Positions 25,509 through 35,271 of a stretch of DNA of 64,000 nucleotides are shown one piece after another (the stretch's first letter is position 1; each line of letters opens with the position of its first letter). Position numbers and translations under genes: made by a program. Source of the stretch: Vibrio sp. J1-1. GTDB lineage: Bacteria; Pseudomonadota; Gammaproteobacteria; Enterobacterales; Vibrionaceae. The stretch lies in assembly GCF_021728395.1 (NCBI RefSeq), contig NZ_JAKKCM010000002.1, forward strand, positions 1 to 64,000. Reading direction: 5' to 3'. The notes under the pieces were generated by a model. That model did not search any database. It was not told the origin of the DNA and worked only from the letters and a program-made list of their open reading frames with translations.

Positions 25509-27308
25509 ATGCAAGTTGGTAATGAAGCGCTGGTGCTTTCAGCGGTTGGGGTGATTGGTTTAGGTTGTCAGTGGCTGGCCTGGCGACTGCGTTTGCCAGC
25601 GATACTGTTTTTACTTTTGGCTGGCCTTGTTGTTGGACCATTAATGCAGTGGCTAAAGCCGGATGAAATATTAGGAAACTTACTCTTTCCTTTGGTTTCG
25701 TTGGCCGTGGCGGTCATTCTGTTTGAGGGAAGCTTAACGTTAAACTTTAAAGAAATTCGCGGAGTGAGCGGCTCAGTATGGAGTATTGTCTCTTTTGGCG
25801 CGATTGTCTCTTGGGCAGTAACGAGTGTGGCGACACATTATTTTTTGGGTTTTTCATGGGAACTGGCAATGCTGTTCGGTAGCTTAACCGTTGTCACGGG
25901 GCCTACCGTGATTGTTCCGCTGCTAAGAACCGTGAGACCAAACAGCAAGCTGGCAAATATTCTGCGTTGGGAAGGTATTCTGATTGACCCGCTTGGGGCG
26001 TTATTTGTCGTCATGATTTACGAGTTCATCGTGTCACACAGCGCGGTAAATAGCGTCGAAGTATTTGCCAAGATCATCGCGGTTGGTGTCATTCTTGGTG
26101 TTACATCTGGCGCCGCAGTTTCAGCTGTATTACGTAGGGCATGGTTGCCAGAATATTTGCAGCCGTTTGCCGTGTTAATGGTGGTACTTGGAGTATTCTC
26201 GGTTTCAAATCATTTAGAGTCTGAAGCAGGGCTGCTTACCGTCACCGTTATGGGGATGTGGCTCGCGAATGCAAAAGAGATCAATATCCAGCAGATCTTG
26301 CACTTCAAAGAGCACTTGACCATTTTACTCATTACTGGTCTGTTCATCTTCCTCGCGGCTCGCATCAGCTTGGATGACTTTGCGGCGCTTGGTAGCGGTG
26401 CACTGTTGCTGTTTGTATTTATGCAGCTGGTCTCGCGTCCGTTATCAATATTCCTTGCTACGATGCGTAGTAATTTAGGTCTCAACGAAAAACTGTTTCT
26501 GTCATGGGTTGCACCGCGCGGTATTGTAGCGGCCTCTATCTCGTCTCTTTTTGCTATCAAGCTAATCGAATATGGTGTCAGCGGCGCTAGCCTGCTTGTA
26601 CCAATGACCTTCATGGTGATTATTGGAACCGTTGTGCTACAAAGTGCCACGGCTCGCCCTGTCGCGATTGCCTTGGGGGTTGCAGAGCCAGCGCCGAGAG
26701 GTTTCTTACTGATTGGCGCGAACCGAGTGGCTAGAGAAATCGGTCAGGCATTAGCGCGTTATGACAGGCGTGTTCTCATGACGGATTCAAACTGGGAATA
26801 CATCAGTCAAGTTCGTATGCTCGGTTTGGACTATTACTACGGGAATCCGATATCCAGCCATGCAGACGATAACCTCAACCTAATTGGTATTGGTCAGGTT
26901 GTTGCCCTAACACCGGATCAACACTTCAATATTATGGCTTGCATGCAGTTTGTCGACGAATTCGGCGAAGATAAAGTACATTGTCTGCAAAAAAACAAAA
27001 CAAACGGCAATGGCAATGAAAAACACACTGTTGCACAGGAATATCATGGCAGGTTACTGATGGGCGGTAATGTCAGTTACAGCCAATTGGCGAGCTTGTT
27101 GAGCCGTGGTGCGGAAATAAAACATACTAAGCTAAGTGGCAGTTTCACCTATCAGGATTATATGGCGCATCACAACAGCAATTTGATCATTCCTCTGTTT
27201 CATGTGGAAGAAAAGGGCAAAATTTACTTCTGTGATGATCCCGAACAGTTTGCACCAGCTACGACTAGCACGGTTGTGTCTTTGATTATGCCAAACAACG
27301 GCCAATAG
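25509..27308 (+). CDS. Na+/H+ antiporter (CPA1, NhaP-like) with C-terminal RCK/TrkA-N domain
   Basis: The 599-residue protein has about 12 hydrophobic segments (residues 1-395). Conserved features include LTVVTGPTVIVPLL, the ion-site segment GILIDPLGALF, and WVAPRGIVAASISSLFA. The cytoplasmic part (about 400-510, RGFLLIGANRVAREIGQALARYDRRVLMTDSNWE) is a nucleotide-binding TrkA-N-like domain. It probably exchanges Na+ or K+ for protons and is gated by NAD(H) or another ligand. AGGTGA precedes the ATG. Which cation is used is unknown. Confidence 0.88.
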   Translation: MQVGNEALVLSAVGVIGLGCQWLAWRLRLPAILFLLLAGLVVGPLMQWLKPDEILGNLLFPLVSLAVAVILFEGSLTLNFKEIRGVSGSVWSIVSFGAIVSWAVTSVATHYFLGFSWELAMLFGSLTVVTGPTVIVPLLRTVRPNSKLANILRWEGILIDPLGALFVVMIYEFIVSHSAVNSVEVFAKIIAVGVILGVTSGAAVSAVLRRAWLPEYLQPFAVLMVVLGVFSVSNHLESEAGLLTVTVMGMWLANAKEINIQQILHFKEHLTILLITGLFIFLAARISLDDFAALGSGALLLFVFMQLVSRPLSIFLATMRSNLGLNEKLFLSWVAPRGIVAASISSLFAIKLIEYGVSGASLLVPMTFMVIIGTVVLQSATARPVAIALGVAEPAPRGFLLIGANRVAREIGQALARYDRRVLMTDSNWEYISQVRMLGLDYYYGNPISSHADDNLNLIGIGQVVALTPDQHFNIMACMQFVDEFGEDKVHCLQKNKTNGNGNEKHTVAQEYHGRLLMGGNVSYSQLASLLSRGAEIKHTKLSGSFTYQDYMAHHNSNLIIPLFHVEEKGKIYFCDDPEQFAPATTSTVVSLIMPNNGQ

Positions 27309-27470
27309 CATTTTTAGATATCAATGTATTGGCATCTTGCTAATTTGTTATCCAAGCTTATAACAGTTGCTAGTCTCACGCGTTTTAAACCTGTAGAGCA
27401 AAACACCAGCGTAAATCAATAGCCTCTGCGGGTTTGAGAAAAGTACTGCGGCTATTTCAGAAATTTCGCA

Positions 27471-27499
27471 TTGACGTTACTGACAAGGATCGCAATACT
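27471..27499 (+). promoter_or_regulatory. Likely sigma-70 promoter for fni
   Basis: TTGACG (27471-27476) and AATACT (27494-27499) are separated by 17 bases, 30 bases before the fni start codon. Transcription would start near 27507. Confidence 0.6.
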
Positions 27500-27528
27500 G
27501 CGCGACTGATTTACTTTAGGGTGACATT

Positions 27529-28548
27529 ATGGCTTCGCAAACTAATCGAAAAGATTTACATCTAGACGCTGTTTTACATCATGACATGAGCATGAAACAT
27601 AAAACGGCGGGCTTCGAGTCTGTCGAATTTGAGCACTGTGCGCTGCCAGAATGTGACTTTAACGCCATCGATCTGTCTACCGAGTTCTTAGGTCGAAGAC
27701 TGGCTCTGCCATTCTTAATCAGTTCGATGACAGGTGGAGCGAAAGATGCGGAAGCGATCAACTGCCGTTTGGCTGAAGCGGCAAGTGAACTAGGCATTGC
27801 GATGGGCGTAGGGTCTCAACGTATTAGTCTGGAACAGAGTTTGAACGCAGGTTTAGGCCGAACGATTCGAGAGTTGGCGAAAGGTGTGCCTCTGTATTCT
27901 AACTTAGGTGCGGCTCAACTGCGTGATAAAGAGAATTTGGACAATGCACAACGAGCGGTAGATGCAATTCAAGCCGATGCTCTCATCGTGCATGTGAACC
28001 CGATGCAAGAAGCTTTTCAGGCAAACGGCGACCACAACTGGGTTGGTGTCATTCATGCGATTGAAAAACTACAATCACGAGTGGATGTACCGATCCTTGT
28101 GAAGGAAGTGGGGTTTGGGATTAGCGGTTCGATGGCTGAAAAACTGGTAGACGCAGGTGTTAAAGCCATTGACGTTGCCGGAGCAGGCGGCACCAGTTGG
28201 AGTGCTGTCGAAGGTTTCTGTCAGGATAATGCCCGTATGAAGCGTGCAGCTGAGCTGTTTCGTGACTGGGGAATACCAACCGCTACTTGTCTTGAACAAA
28301 TTCGCGCTCAGTACCCTGCGTTACCTTTAATCGCATCTGGAGGTATTCACAACGGGCTAGAGGCAGCCAAAGCTATCCACTTGGGTGCCAACTTGGTTGG
28401 CCAGGCTGGCGCTGTGCTTAAAGCTGCGACAATAAGTACTCAAAACGTTGTTGAGCATTTCGAACAAATGGCACTGGAATTACGTTTAGCGTGTTTCGGA
28501 ACAGGATCTGCGAATCTATTTTCTTTGCCTACAGCGAAGCGTTTATAG
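27529..28548 (+). CDS. fni: Type 2 isopentenyl-diphosphate delta-isomerase (FMN)
   Basis: The 339-residue protein has [10 protein letters not shown] near the start, [42 protein letters not shown]-like (ILVKEVGFG), [14 protein letters not shown] and ASGGIHNG: the FMN-dependent type 2 IDI signatures. It interconverts IPP and DMAPP and needs FMN and NADPH. Bacteria using the MEP pathway make both products directly, so the gene is accessory. It has its own promoter and no isoprenoid neighbour. AGGGTGA precedes the ATG. Confidence 0.95.
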   Translation: MASQTNRKDLHLDAVLHHDMSMKHKTAGFESVEFEHCALPECDFNAIDLSTEFLGRRLALPFLISSMTGGAKDAEAINCRLAEAASELGIAMGVGSQRISLEQSLNAGLGRTIRELAKGVPLYSNLGAAQLRDKENLDNAQRAVDAIQADALIVHVNPMQEAFQANGDHNWVGVIHAIEKLQSRVDVPILVKEVGFGISGSMAEKLVDAGVKAIDVAGAGGTSWSAVEGFCQDNARMKRAAELFRDWGIPTATCLEQIRAQYPALPLIASGGIHNGLEAAKAIHLGANLVGQAGAVLKAATISTQNVVEHFEQMALELRLACFGTGSANLFSLPTAKRL

Positions 28549-28738
28549 TTAAACGACTATGTGTGCGCTACCCCAATGATTTTTAGATAAATTGTCGATG
28601 TCTTAACACGTAGGCTGATAATTTAGTTATAGTTTATACAAAACTCGCTTCAAGATGTTGTGTTCGACAGCTATGTCGGATTGCCTCATCTGGGCGTTAC
28701 TTGTCTAGAATATTATTTGACACTGGAACTTAAATCTT

Positions 28739-29002
28739 ATGAAAAAACTGGTAATGCTACTGTTGGCATCTGCGGCTTTAACTGCTTGTAGCGACGAAGT
28801 TGGCACCGAGAGTTGGTGTAACGACATGCGAGACAAACCAAAAACTGAGTGGACAACAGAAGGTGCTATGGATTTTGCCAAGCATTGTGTCCTTCAAGAT
28901 GGCGTGGGTAGTGAACAGTGGTGTAAAGACCTGAAAGAGAAGCCAAAAGGCGACTGGACAGCGAATGAAGCATCTAGCTACACGAAACACTGTATTTTCT
29001 AA
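28739..29002 (+). CDS. DUF3012 lipoprotein with tandem duplicated domain
   Basis: The 87-residue lipoprotein (lipobox LTAC, Cys17) contains two near-identical units: GTESWCNDMRDKPKTEWTTE...AKHCVL and GSEQWCKDLKEKPKGDWTAN...TKHCIF. Each has two cysteines, likely disulfide-bonded in the periplasm. DUF3012 proteins normally have one such unit. Function is unknown. A terminator follows. Confidence 0.85.
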   Translation: MKKLVMLLLASAALTACSDEVGTESWCNDMRDKPKTEWTTEGAMDFAKHCVLQDGVGSEQWCKDLKEKPKGDWTANEASSYTKHCIF

Positions 29003-29033
29003 TTGAGCTGAAAACGCTCAATGTTTATCTCCA

Positions 29034-29062
29034 AAAGCCAAGCTCGCTGCTTGGCTTTCTTA
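29034..29062 (+). terminator. Terminator after the DUF3012 lipoprotein
   Basis: AAAGCCAAGC (29034-29043) and GCTTGGCTTT (29049-29058) with a 5-base loop, followed by CTTA. A smaller hairpin ATTGAGC/GCTCAAT precedes it. Confidence 0.85.
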
Positions 29063-29144
29063 TATCAACAAGCTTACTTCATTTCTGACAACCTGACTCA
29101 GTTTGAAGAAGGACCAAAATAGAAATACGCCCGAAGCGAGTTGT

Positions 29145-29179
29145 AAAAACGGAGCTCAAAAATGTTGTGCTCCGTTTTT
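29145..29179. terminator. Terminator after the rhodanese gene (bidirectional shape)
   Basis: AAAAACGGAGC (29145-29155) and GCTCCGTTTTT (29169-29179) form an 11-bp stem with a 13-base loop and U-rich arm on both strands. It ends the minus-strand rhodanese transcript. Confidence 0.85.
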
Positions 29180-29196
29180 ATAATTGCAGCTCTGCT

Positions 29197-29547
29197 CTAT
29201 TTTGCTTGTTGCAGTTCATCTAAACCGCCAGCATTGTGCAGATTAGTAAAGCCCTGTGATTGGAGATGCTGATAAGCTTGACCTGAGCGGTAACCACTGC
29301 GGCAGTATAAAACTATCAGTTGATCCTTTTTCACGTCTTTAAAATGTTTGTCTAGTTCTGAAAGCGGAAAGTTAACCGCATCGTCTAAGTGGCCTTCTGC
29401 GAACTCTTGGGGTGTACGAACATCAACGATCATTGCGCCTTGTTCAATCAGCTGCCAACCTTGTTCCGCGCGCTCAGAAGCTATTGCAGTTGGAGCTAGC
29501 AGACAGGTCGCGATTATCGCTAGAAAGAGAGATATTACCTTATTCAT
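29197..29547 (-). CDS. Periplasmic rhodanese-like protein (PspE-like)
   Basis: The 116-residue protein has a signal peptide cleaved after Ala near 24 and a single rhodanese domain with active-site loop YCRSGYRSG (Cys82), preceded by VDVRTPQEFAEGHL. It could transfer sulfur to a thiophilic acceptor in the periplasm. Its length and layout match PspE/GlpE-type single-domain sulfurtransferases. It is alone, with no sulfur gene next to it. Confidence 0.88.
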   Translation of the reverse strand: MNKVISLFLAIIATCLLAPTAIASERAEQGWQLIEQGAMIVDVRTPQEFAEGHLDDAVNFPLSELDKHFKDVKKDQLIVLYCRSGYRSGQAYQHLQSQGFTNLHNAGGLDELQQAK

Positions 29548-29852
29548 TACTATTCTATCCTTTGACTTTTATATTGGCAGAGTTTCTATCTACCGGAAGT
29601 GATTCCTATTAATCACGTTAAGCTAAGAGTAAGTTCCGTTTGTGTAAAGAATCTACCGAGCTTTTGTGTCTCTATATCCCGATATTAGAACGAATGAGTG
29701 GCAATGCCACTTTAGGAACGTAAATTGGTTAATACGTTGACCCAAGTTGTGGTCTGTGGCGTATTGCTCAGAATATCTAAGCCTTGCAAGCGTGTATAGA
29801 TTGAAAGAGCTTTAGCCGAAGTGATTACTTACTTCTGAAAAATCTCATTTCA
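29548..29852. other. Intergenic region downstream of eutR, no gene recognised
   Basis: This 305-bp stretch lies upstream of the rhodanese gene and downstream of the eutR end. I see only short imperfect repeats; no gene, no clear terminator. Confidence 0.4.
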
Positions 29853-30797
29853 TCAGATGCATTGACTTGTTTCTGAGGGAGTTTCACCAAACAGTTGCTT
29901 GTAACTTTGGCCGAATTGGCCGAGATGAAAAAAGCCAAAATCAAAGGCTATCTCTGCGATGTTACGAGTCTCTTGAGGGTTTTGCAGTATACGGCGTATC
30001 TGATTCAGTCGCATTCGATGAATAAATTGTTTCGGAGAAGTATCGCAGCACGCTTCAAACGTATATTGCAATGTTCGACGGCTAACATGTACAGCCTCAC
30101 ACAGTTCACTTACGGTAATAGGGGTTCTGTAATCCTGATTTTCCAAATATTGTCGAATGCGGTTCATCACAACTTGTCTCTGAGAGGATGCTCTTGGCGA
30201 GACTTCCTGCTGTGAGCTTAACGAAAACAGTTCCATCAGGACATCTTTGACGACAGTTTGATGCGTTTCGCACGACCATCGAGCCTGGTTGGGATCAAGC
30301 AATATGCCCAAGTAGTATTTGAGTTGTTGAGTGTGGCGTTCGCTTAAGCCTGACAAGTAGAGTTCTTGCCCTTTAACATCGTCAAGCTCAAGTTGCTCTT
30401 CAAGCTTCTGAACAAAGTCTTGCTTTAGCACCATACCATAAATCGAAAATGCTTCTGGCGTAATTAACTCGAAGTCTACTCCCCCGTGGCGGAGTAATAG
30501 CTTGTCGGCATCAAGTTGCGAATGATTGATATGCAGCGCTTTATTTTCAACGCTTATCCCCAGCCAAACCCCCCCTTCCTCGATACGGCATTGCTGTCTC
30601 AGTGCGCGGTTACTGTCTTCACGAAATACATGCACACTGTTGAATCGTCGCTCTCTGATTTGCCCTAGGAAGCGACCATCACTGATTTGGTCGTATTCCT
30701 GTTGCCAATTGATCAGGCTTGCCGCTTGTTGGTTTGCATCTTTTGTGGGATTTGTGCACAAAGTTGGTGCGACCGAGATCTGTTCATCATTCATCAT
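29853..30797 (-). CDS. eutR: EutR, AraC-family activator of ethanolamine genes
   Basis: The 314-residue protein has an N-terminal effector domain and a C-terminal AraC DNA-binding domain (about 210-310) with two helix-turn-helix motifs (ITVSELCEAVHVSRRTLQYTF; IAEIAFDFGFFHLGQFGQSYK). Its divergent position to eutB identifies it as EutR, which activates eut transcription when ethanolamine and vitamin B12 (adenosylcobalamin) are present. The operator should lie in 30798-30994. The sequence alone cannot show the effector. Confidence 0.9.
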   Translation of the reverse strand: MMNDEQISVAPTLCTNPTKDANQQAASLINWQQEYDQISDGRFLGQIRERRFNSVHVFREDSNRALRQQCRIEEGGVWLGISVENKALHINHSQLDADKLLLRHGGVDFELITPEAFSIYGMVLKQDFVQKLEEQLELDDVKGQELYLSGLSERHTQQLKYYLGILLDPNQARWSCETHQTVVKDVLMELFSLSSQQEVSPRASSQRQVVMNRIRQYLENQDYRTPITVSELCEAVHVSRRTLQYTFEACCDTSPKQFIHRMRLNQIRRILQNPQETRNIAEIAFDFGFFHLGQFGQSYKQLFGETPSETSQCI

Positions 30798-30994
30798 ATT
30801 TACTTCCGATGCCTGTTTAGTGAATCAAAGTAGGGCAAAGCATAGTTAATGTACTGTTTAAAAAGCCTTTTTTAACATTGCCGTTTTTTGATAATCATCG
30901 GGAATGCATTTCGCTTTAATCCCTATAGAAACTTATAGAACTATCAGCAAAAAAAACTGCAAAAACTGAACCATGTAGTTGAAGGGGAAGAATC

Positions 30995-32407
30995 ATGACC
31001 GCAACTTATCGTCGGCAACAGGGAAGTATGGTGTATACCTTTGAGTCATTGGCGGACTTGATGGCGAAAGCAACTCCGGAGCGCTCAGGAGATGCGCTAG
31101 CTGGTGTGTGTGCAGAGTCTTCTGCAGAGCGCGTAGTGGCGCAAATGACATTATCCGAACTGCCACTAAAAACCTTTCTAAACGAAGTGGTGATCCCTTA
31201 TGAAAGCGATGAAATCACACGCTTGATTATTGACACTCATGACCGTGAAGCTTTTCAACCGATAGAACACCTGACGGTTGGTGATTTTCGTAACTGGTTG
31301 CTAAGTGAGCAAGCTGATAGTGTCACTTTAGCCAAAATTCGTCCCGGTCTAACGCCTGAAATGGTGGCGGCAGTGAGCAAAATTATGCGTAATCAGGACC
31401 TGATTCTGGTTGCGAAAAAGTGCCAGATAGTGACGGCATTTCGTAACACCATCGGATTACCGAGCCGCTTATCCACTCGCTTGCAGCCCAACCATCCGAC
31501 CGACTCTCTTAATGGCATTGCCGCGACGATCTTTGATGGTCTGATGTATGGCAACGGTGATGCAGTAATTGGCATCAACCCGGCAACCGACAACGTACCT
31601 CAGGCAGTTAAATTGATGAAGTTGATGGATGAGGTAATTCAGCACTATCAAATTCCCACCCAGTCTTGCGTTTTGACTCACGTGACAAACACCATCGAGG
31701 CAATCGAGATGGGTGCACCAGTCGATCTGGTTTTCCAGTCAATCGGTGGCACACAAGGCACCAACGACACGTTTGGTATCAACTTGGCTGTATTAAAAGA
31801 AGCGCACGAAGCAGCGCTTTCACTTAACCGAGGTTCGGTTGGTAACAACGTGATGTATTTCGAGACCGGACAGGGCACGGCTTTGTCAGCAAACGCTTTC
31901 CATGGTGTCGATCAGCAAACCTGTGAAACTCGTGCGTATGCCGTCGCAAGGCAGTTTGATCCTTTGTTGGTGAACACGGTGGTTGGTTTTATCGGGCCTG
32001 AATACTTGTTTGATGGAAAACAGATCATTCGAGCCGGGTTGGAAGATCACTTCTGTGGCAAGCTACTCGGGCTGCCGATGGGGTGCGATATCTGCTACAC
32101 CAATCACGCTTATGCTGATCAAAATGACATGGACAATCTGCTGACACTATTAGGCGTTGCTGAGTGTTCTTTCATCATGGGCATTCCCGGGTCAGATGAC
32201 ATCATGCTCAACTATCAAACCACTTCATTCCACGACGCGTTATACGCGAGGAAAGTGTTGGGCTTAAAGCCAGCGCCTGAGTTTGAACAGTGGCTTACCG
32301 ACATGCAAATTTTCGAAGACGTACACGAGGTGCGTTTAAACGACCGCATTTCCCATTCGTTTGCCGGAGCAATTTCACAGCTGAATAAGGGGCGTTCTCA
32401 TGGGTAA
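30995..32407 (+). CDS. eutB: Ethanolamine ammonia-lyase, large subunit
   Basis: The 470-residue subunit holds the adenosylcobalamin-dependent radical active site that turns ethanolamine into acetaldehyde and ammonia. It shows the TIM-barrel signatures NQDLILVAKKC, GLPSRLSTRLQPNHPTD, THVTNTIEAIEMGAPVDLVFQSIGGT, and YFETGQGTALSANAF. Length fits the family. The start has AAGGGGAAG. The last 8 bases overlap eutC, so the subunits are translationally coupled. The gene lies in a short operon, not in the long microcompartment operon. Confidence 0.95.
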   Translation: MTATYRRQQGSMVYTFESLADLMAKATPERSGDALAGVCAESSAERVVAQMTLSELPLKTFLNEVVIPYESDEITRLIIDTHDREAFQPIEHLTVGDFRNWLLSEQADSVTLAKIRPGLTPEMVAAVSKIMRNQDLILVAKKCQIVTAFRNTIGLPSRLSTRLQPNHPTDSLNGIAATIFDGLMYGNGDAVIGINPATDNVPQAVKLMKLMDEVIQHYQIPTQSCVLTHVTNTIEAIEMGAPVDLVFQSIGGTQGTNDTFGINLAVLKEAHEAALSLNRGSVGNNVMYFETGQGTALSANAFHGVDQQTCETRAYAVARQFDPLLVNTVVGFIGPEYLFDGKQIIRAGLEDHFCGKLLGLPMGCDICYTNHAYADQNDMDNLLTLLGVAECSFIMGIPGSDDIMLNYQTTSFHDALYARKVLGLKPAPEFEQWLTDMQIFEDVHEVRLNDRISHSFAGAISQLNKGRSHG

Positions 32408-33278
32408 AGTGGTTTCTATCTCAGATGGCGCAACGGCAAAAGTCGTGACACGCAATCCTTGGGATAAATTACGTGAGTTTACTTCTGCGCGTATCGCTCT
32501 GGGTCGCAGTGGCAACAGTGTTCCGACGGATGAATTGCTCTCTTTTCAGCTTGATCACGCGAAAGCGATGGACGCGGTGCATTGCTCGCTCAATGTGGAT
32601 TCATTGGTCGCTCAACTGACAGATTCGTACTCGATTCTTAAACAGACGCTTGAGCCACCTGTTGTCGTGACGAGTAAGGTCACTGATCGATTCATGTATT
32701 TGCAGCGACCAGATTTAGGGCGCCAGCTCGATGAAGCCTCTTGGAAAAAACTTGCAGCCGTTACCAAAGAGCACAATGCTGAGCTCGATTTGGCAATCGT
32801 TGTCGCTGATGGGCTCTCTTCTGTTGCGATCCAGAACCATGCCGTAGCGGTTATCAGCCGTTTAGTTTCTCTATTGAGTGGCGACGAAGAACACCAATGG
32901 AATTTAGCTCCAATTGCTGTCGTGAAGCAGGGGCGAGTCGCGGTCGGAGACGATGTTGGCGAGTGTTTTCATGCCAAAGCCGTGTTGGTTCTTATCGGCG
33001 AAAGGCCGGGACTAACATCGCCAGACAGTATGGGCATGTACCTGACTTGGGGAGCGAAACGCGGCTCGAAGGACTCCGACCGAAACTGTATTTCTAACGT
33101 GCGACCGCAAGGGCTCAATTATGACGATGCCTGTCAGCGCGCATTCTATTTGCTTAAAGAGGCTAGAAGACTCCAACTCTCAGGCGTGAACTTAAAGGAC
33201 CGTTCTGCCATTGACGAAGAGAGTGGTAGCGACCTCGAAGATAAGCACAACAACAATTTCTTAATTTCTAAAATGTAG
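32400..33278 (+). CDS. eutC: Ethanolamine ammonia-lyase, small subunit
   Basis: The 292-residue small subunit binds the cobalamin tail with EutB. Characteristic elements include NPWDKLREFTSARIALGRSG, FQLDHAKAMDAVH, RPDLGR and LVLIGERPGL...WGAKRGSKDSDRNCISN. It starts 8 bases before the eutB stop. The permease gene follows 11 bases later. Confidence 0.95.
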   Translation: MGKVVSISDGATAKVVTRNPWDKLREFTSARIALGRSGNSVPTDELLSFQLDHAKAMDAVHCSLNVDSLVAQLTDSYSILKQTLEPPVVVTSKVTDRFMYLQRPDLGRQLDEASWKKLAAVTKEHNAELDLAIVVADGLSSVAIQNHAVAVISRLVSLLSGDEEHQWNLAPIAVVKQGRVAVGDDVGECFHAKAVLVLIGERPGLTSPDSMGMYLTWGAKRGSKDSDRNCISNVRPQGLNYDDACQRAFYLLKEARRLQLSGVNLKDRSAIDEESGSDLEDKHNNNFLISKM

Positions 33279-33289
33279 AGGGATTTACT

Positions 33290-34693
33290 ATGTCTAATCA
33301 TCAGGAATATCTGGCTAAAAGACAGTTAAAAAGAGGGACCGCAGGCTGGATTCTGCTTGCGGGGCTGGGCGTATCGTATGTTATTTCCGGTGATTTTGCC
33401 GGATGGAACTTTGGTATCGCTCAGGCAGGCTGGGGTGGTTTCCTTATCGCAGCGATTGCGATGGCGGTGATGTACCTAACGCTGGTTTTATCATTGGCAG
33501 AAATGTCGGCGGCGATTCCGGCTGCTGGTGGTGGCTATAGCTTTGCACGTCAGGCAATGGGACCGACGGGCGGTTTTTTCACCGGTTTGTCTGTGCTTAT
33601 TGAATACGCGCTTGCTCCTGCTGCGATTGTGATATTCATTGGATCGGCGGTGAATGAATTGATTGGTATTGATGGCCCTGTTGTCTACGCACTTTTTTAT
33701 GCCGTCTTTATCGGAATTCACATGGCTGGTGTGGGTGAAGCACTTAAGGTCATGATGGTCATCAGCGGCTTAGCAGTGTTGGCGATTTTGGTGACGGCAG
33801 GTGTACTGATTGGCGATTTCGACATGAATAATCTGTTTGATATCGCGCCAGCCACTGCGCAGGCGACTGAGGTACTGCCGTTTGGTTGGTATGGTGTTTG
33901 GGCCGCACTGCCATTTGCAATGTGGTTATTCCTCGCGGTTGAAGGCGTACCTTTAGCAGCAGAAGAAGCGAAAAACCCAGCGAAAGATGTGCCAAAAGGC
34001 ATTATAGGTGCAATGCTATTCCTTCTACTTACTGCGACTCTTGTGGTTGTGCTATTAGCTGGTGCGGTAGGTTCACAAGTTATCGGTGACAGTGCGGTGC
34101 CTTTGGTTGATGCACTGAAACTGACGGGTAACCCGACGCTTGCAACGGCCGTCAATATTCTTGGATTAGCTGGTTTGATTGCATCTTTCTTCTCAATCAT
34201 TTACGGCTATAGCCGTTTGGTATTCGCGCTTTCTCGTGCAGGCTACTTGCCACAAAGCCTGTCACTGACGACAGAGAAAAAAGTACCTTCAAGAGCGCTA
34301 TTTGTACCGGGTGTATTTGGCTTCTTGGTCTCGTTGACAGGTGAAGGTGACTTGATTCTGGCAATGGCTGTCGTGGGTGCAACGGTATCGTACGCCTTGA
34401 TGTCACTGAGCCATATCTTACTGCGAATCAAGCAACCGGAAATGGAGCGTCCATACAAAACACCAGGTGGTATTGTTACTTCTGGTATTTCACTGGTGCT
34501 TTCTTTAGTTGCGATGACTGGCGTATACGCTTTCGATCCTTCAGCGTTCTTTATGACCATGGGACTGTTTGTTATCGGTGGGGCGTATTACGGACTCTAC
34601 AGCCGCAACAAACTGGTTGCGACTACTGCCGAAGAAGAGTTTGCGATGTTGTCAGTGGCGGAACAGGAATTGGAAGCAGAAGGTGCTCGTTAA
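33290..34693 (+). CDS. eat: Ethanolamine permease (APC family)
   Basis: The 467-residue membrane protein has about 12 hydrophobic segments and APC-family features: GTAGWILLAGLGVSYVISGD near the start, AAGGGYSFARQAMGP in TM3 region and AVEGVPLAAEEAKNPAKDVPKG. Position after eutBC and the short name match Eat, which imports ethanolamine. With eutBC it makes acetaldehyde and ammonia, and no shell proteins follow here. AGGGA precedes the ATG. Confidence 0.9.
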   Translation: MSNHQEYLAKRQLKRGTAGWILLAGLGVSYVISGDFAGWNFGIAQAGWGGFLIAAIAMAVMYLTLVLSLAEMSAAIPAAGGGYSFARQAMGPTGGFFTGLSVLIEYALAPAAIVIFIGSAVNELIGIDGPVVYALFYAVFIGIHMAGVGEALKVMMVISGLAVLAILVTAGVLIGDFDMNNLFDIAPATAQATEVLPFGWYGVWAALPFAMWLFLAVEGVPLAAEEAKNPAKDVPKGIIGAMLFLLLTATLVVVLLAGAVGSQVIGDSAVPLVDALKLTGNPTLATAVNILGLAGLIASFFSIIYGYSRLVFALSRAGYLPQSLSLTTEKKVPSRALFVPGVFGFLVSLTGEGDLILAMAVVGATVSYALMSLSHILLRIKQPEMERPYKTPGGIVTSGISLVLSLVAMTGVYAFDPSAFFMTMGLFVIGGAYYGLYSRNKLVATTAEEEFAMLSVAEQELEAEGAR

Positions 34694-34726
34694 ATTTCGC
34701 TAAGCAGTCACGATTGTAAAAAAACA

Positions 34727-34757
34727 AAAGGGAGCCCTGTGCTCCCTTTGTTATTTT
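34727..34757 (+). terminator. Terminator of the eut operon
   Basis: AAAGGGAGC (34727-34735) and GCTCCCTTT (34741-34749) with a 5-base loop, followed by GTTATTTTT. It lies 33 bases after the eat stop. Confidence 0.85.
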
Positions 34758-34794
34758 TAAATCCATCTGAAAAATACTCAGCTAATACTGGTTG

Positions 34795-35271
34795 TTAGCG
34801 GTTCTTATACTTATGTAATAAGTCCAAAGGAATATGACAGTAATCGTTCGGAAAGCGAGTTAGCCTGTCTTGGTGTTCGTCATCACTTGGCACGTAGTTG
34901 GTTAACTCACGTATTTCGACCACGATCTTGTCGGCATCTTCTCTTTTTTCGATGTAGCTTCTTACTCTGTCGAGGTGTTGCGGACTTTGGCTGTACACTC
35001 CGGTTCGGTATTTTTCACCGACGTCTTCGCCTTGTTTATTGACACTGTAAGGGTCGATGATTTCAAAGAAGTACCCCATCAGTTCTTCCAGTGAAACTAG
35101 TGAAGGGTCGAACTGAGTGCGCACACATTCCGCATAACCGTCGTAGTCAGTTGATGTGGAGTTTGTGGTGCCGTTTGCACGACCGGCTTCAGTTGCAATT
35201 ACACCAGGAAGGTGGCGCATAAATTCTTGCACGCCCCACAGGCAACCGCCCGCAAAGTAAATCTCTTGCAT
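34795..35271 (-). CDS. msrA: Peptide methionine sulfoxide reductase MsrA
   Basis: The 158-residue enzyme reduces methionine S-sulfoxide. The active-site motif is GGCLWG (Cys10), where the usual Phe is Leu. DYDGYAECVRTQFDP and FFEIIDPYSVNKQGEDVGEKYRTGVY are family signatures. No signal peptide, so cytoplasmic. The start is the ATG at 35271 because the motif begins at once; an upstream TTG would add 19 unrelated residues. It lies downstream of the NAD-salvage genes with a 105-bp gap, so likely its own promoter. Confidence 0.9.
   Translation of the reverse strand: MQEIYFAGGCLWGVQEFMRHLPGVIATEAGRANGTTNSTSTDYDGYAECVRTQFDPSLVSLEELMGYFFEIIDPYSVNKQGEDVGEKYRTGVYSQSPQHLDRVRSYIEKREDADKIVVEIRELTNYVPSDDEHQDRLTRFPNDYCHIPLDLLHKYKNR

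Noticed and set aside
26210-26650. 146-residue antisense frame in the antiporter gene
   Set aside because: Shadow of transmembrane segments.
33718-34200. 160-residue antisense frame in eat
   Set aside because: Shadow; the permease frame is unmistakable.
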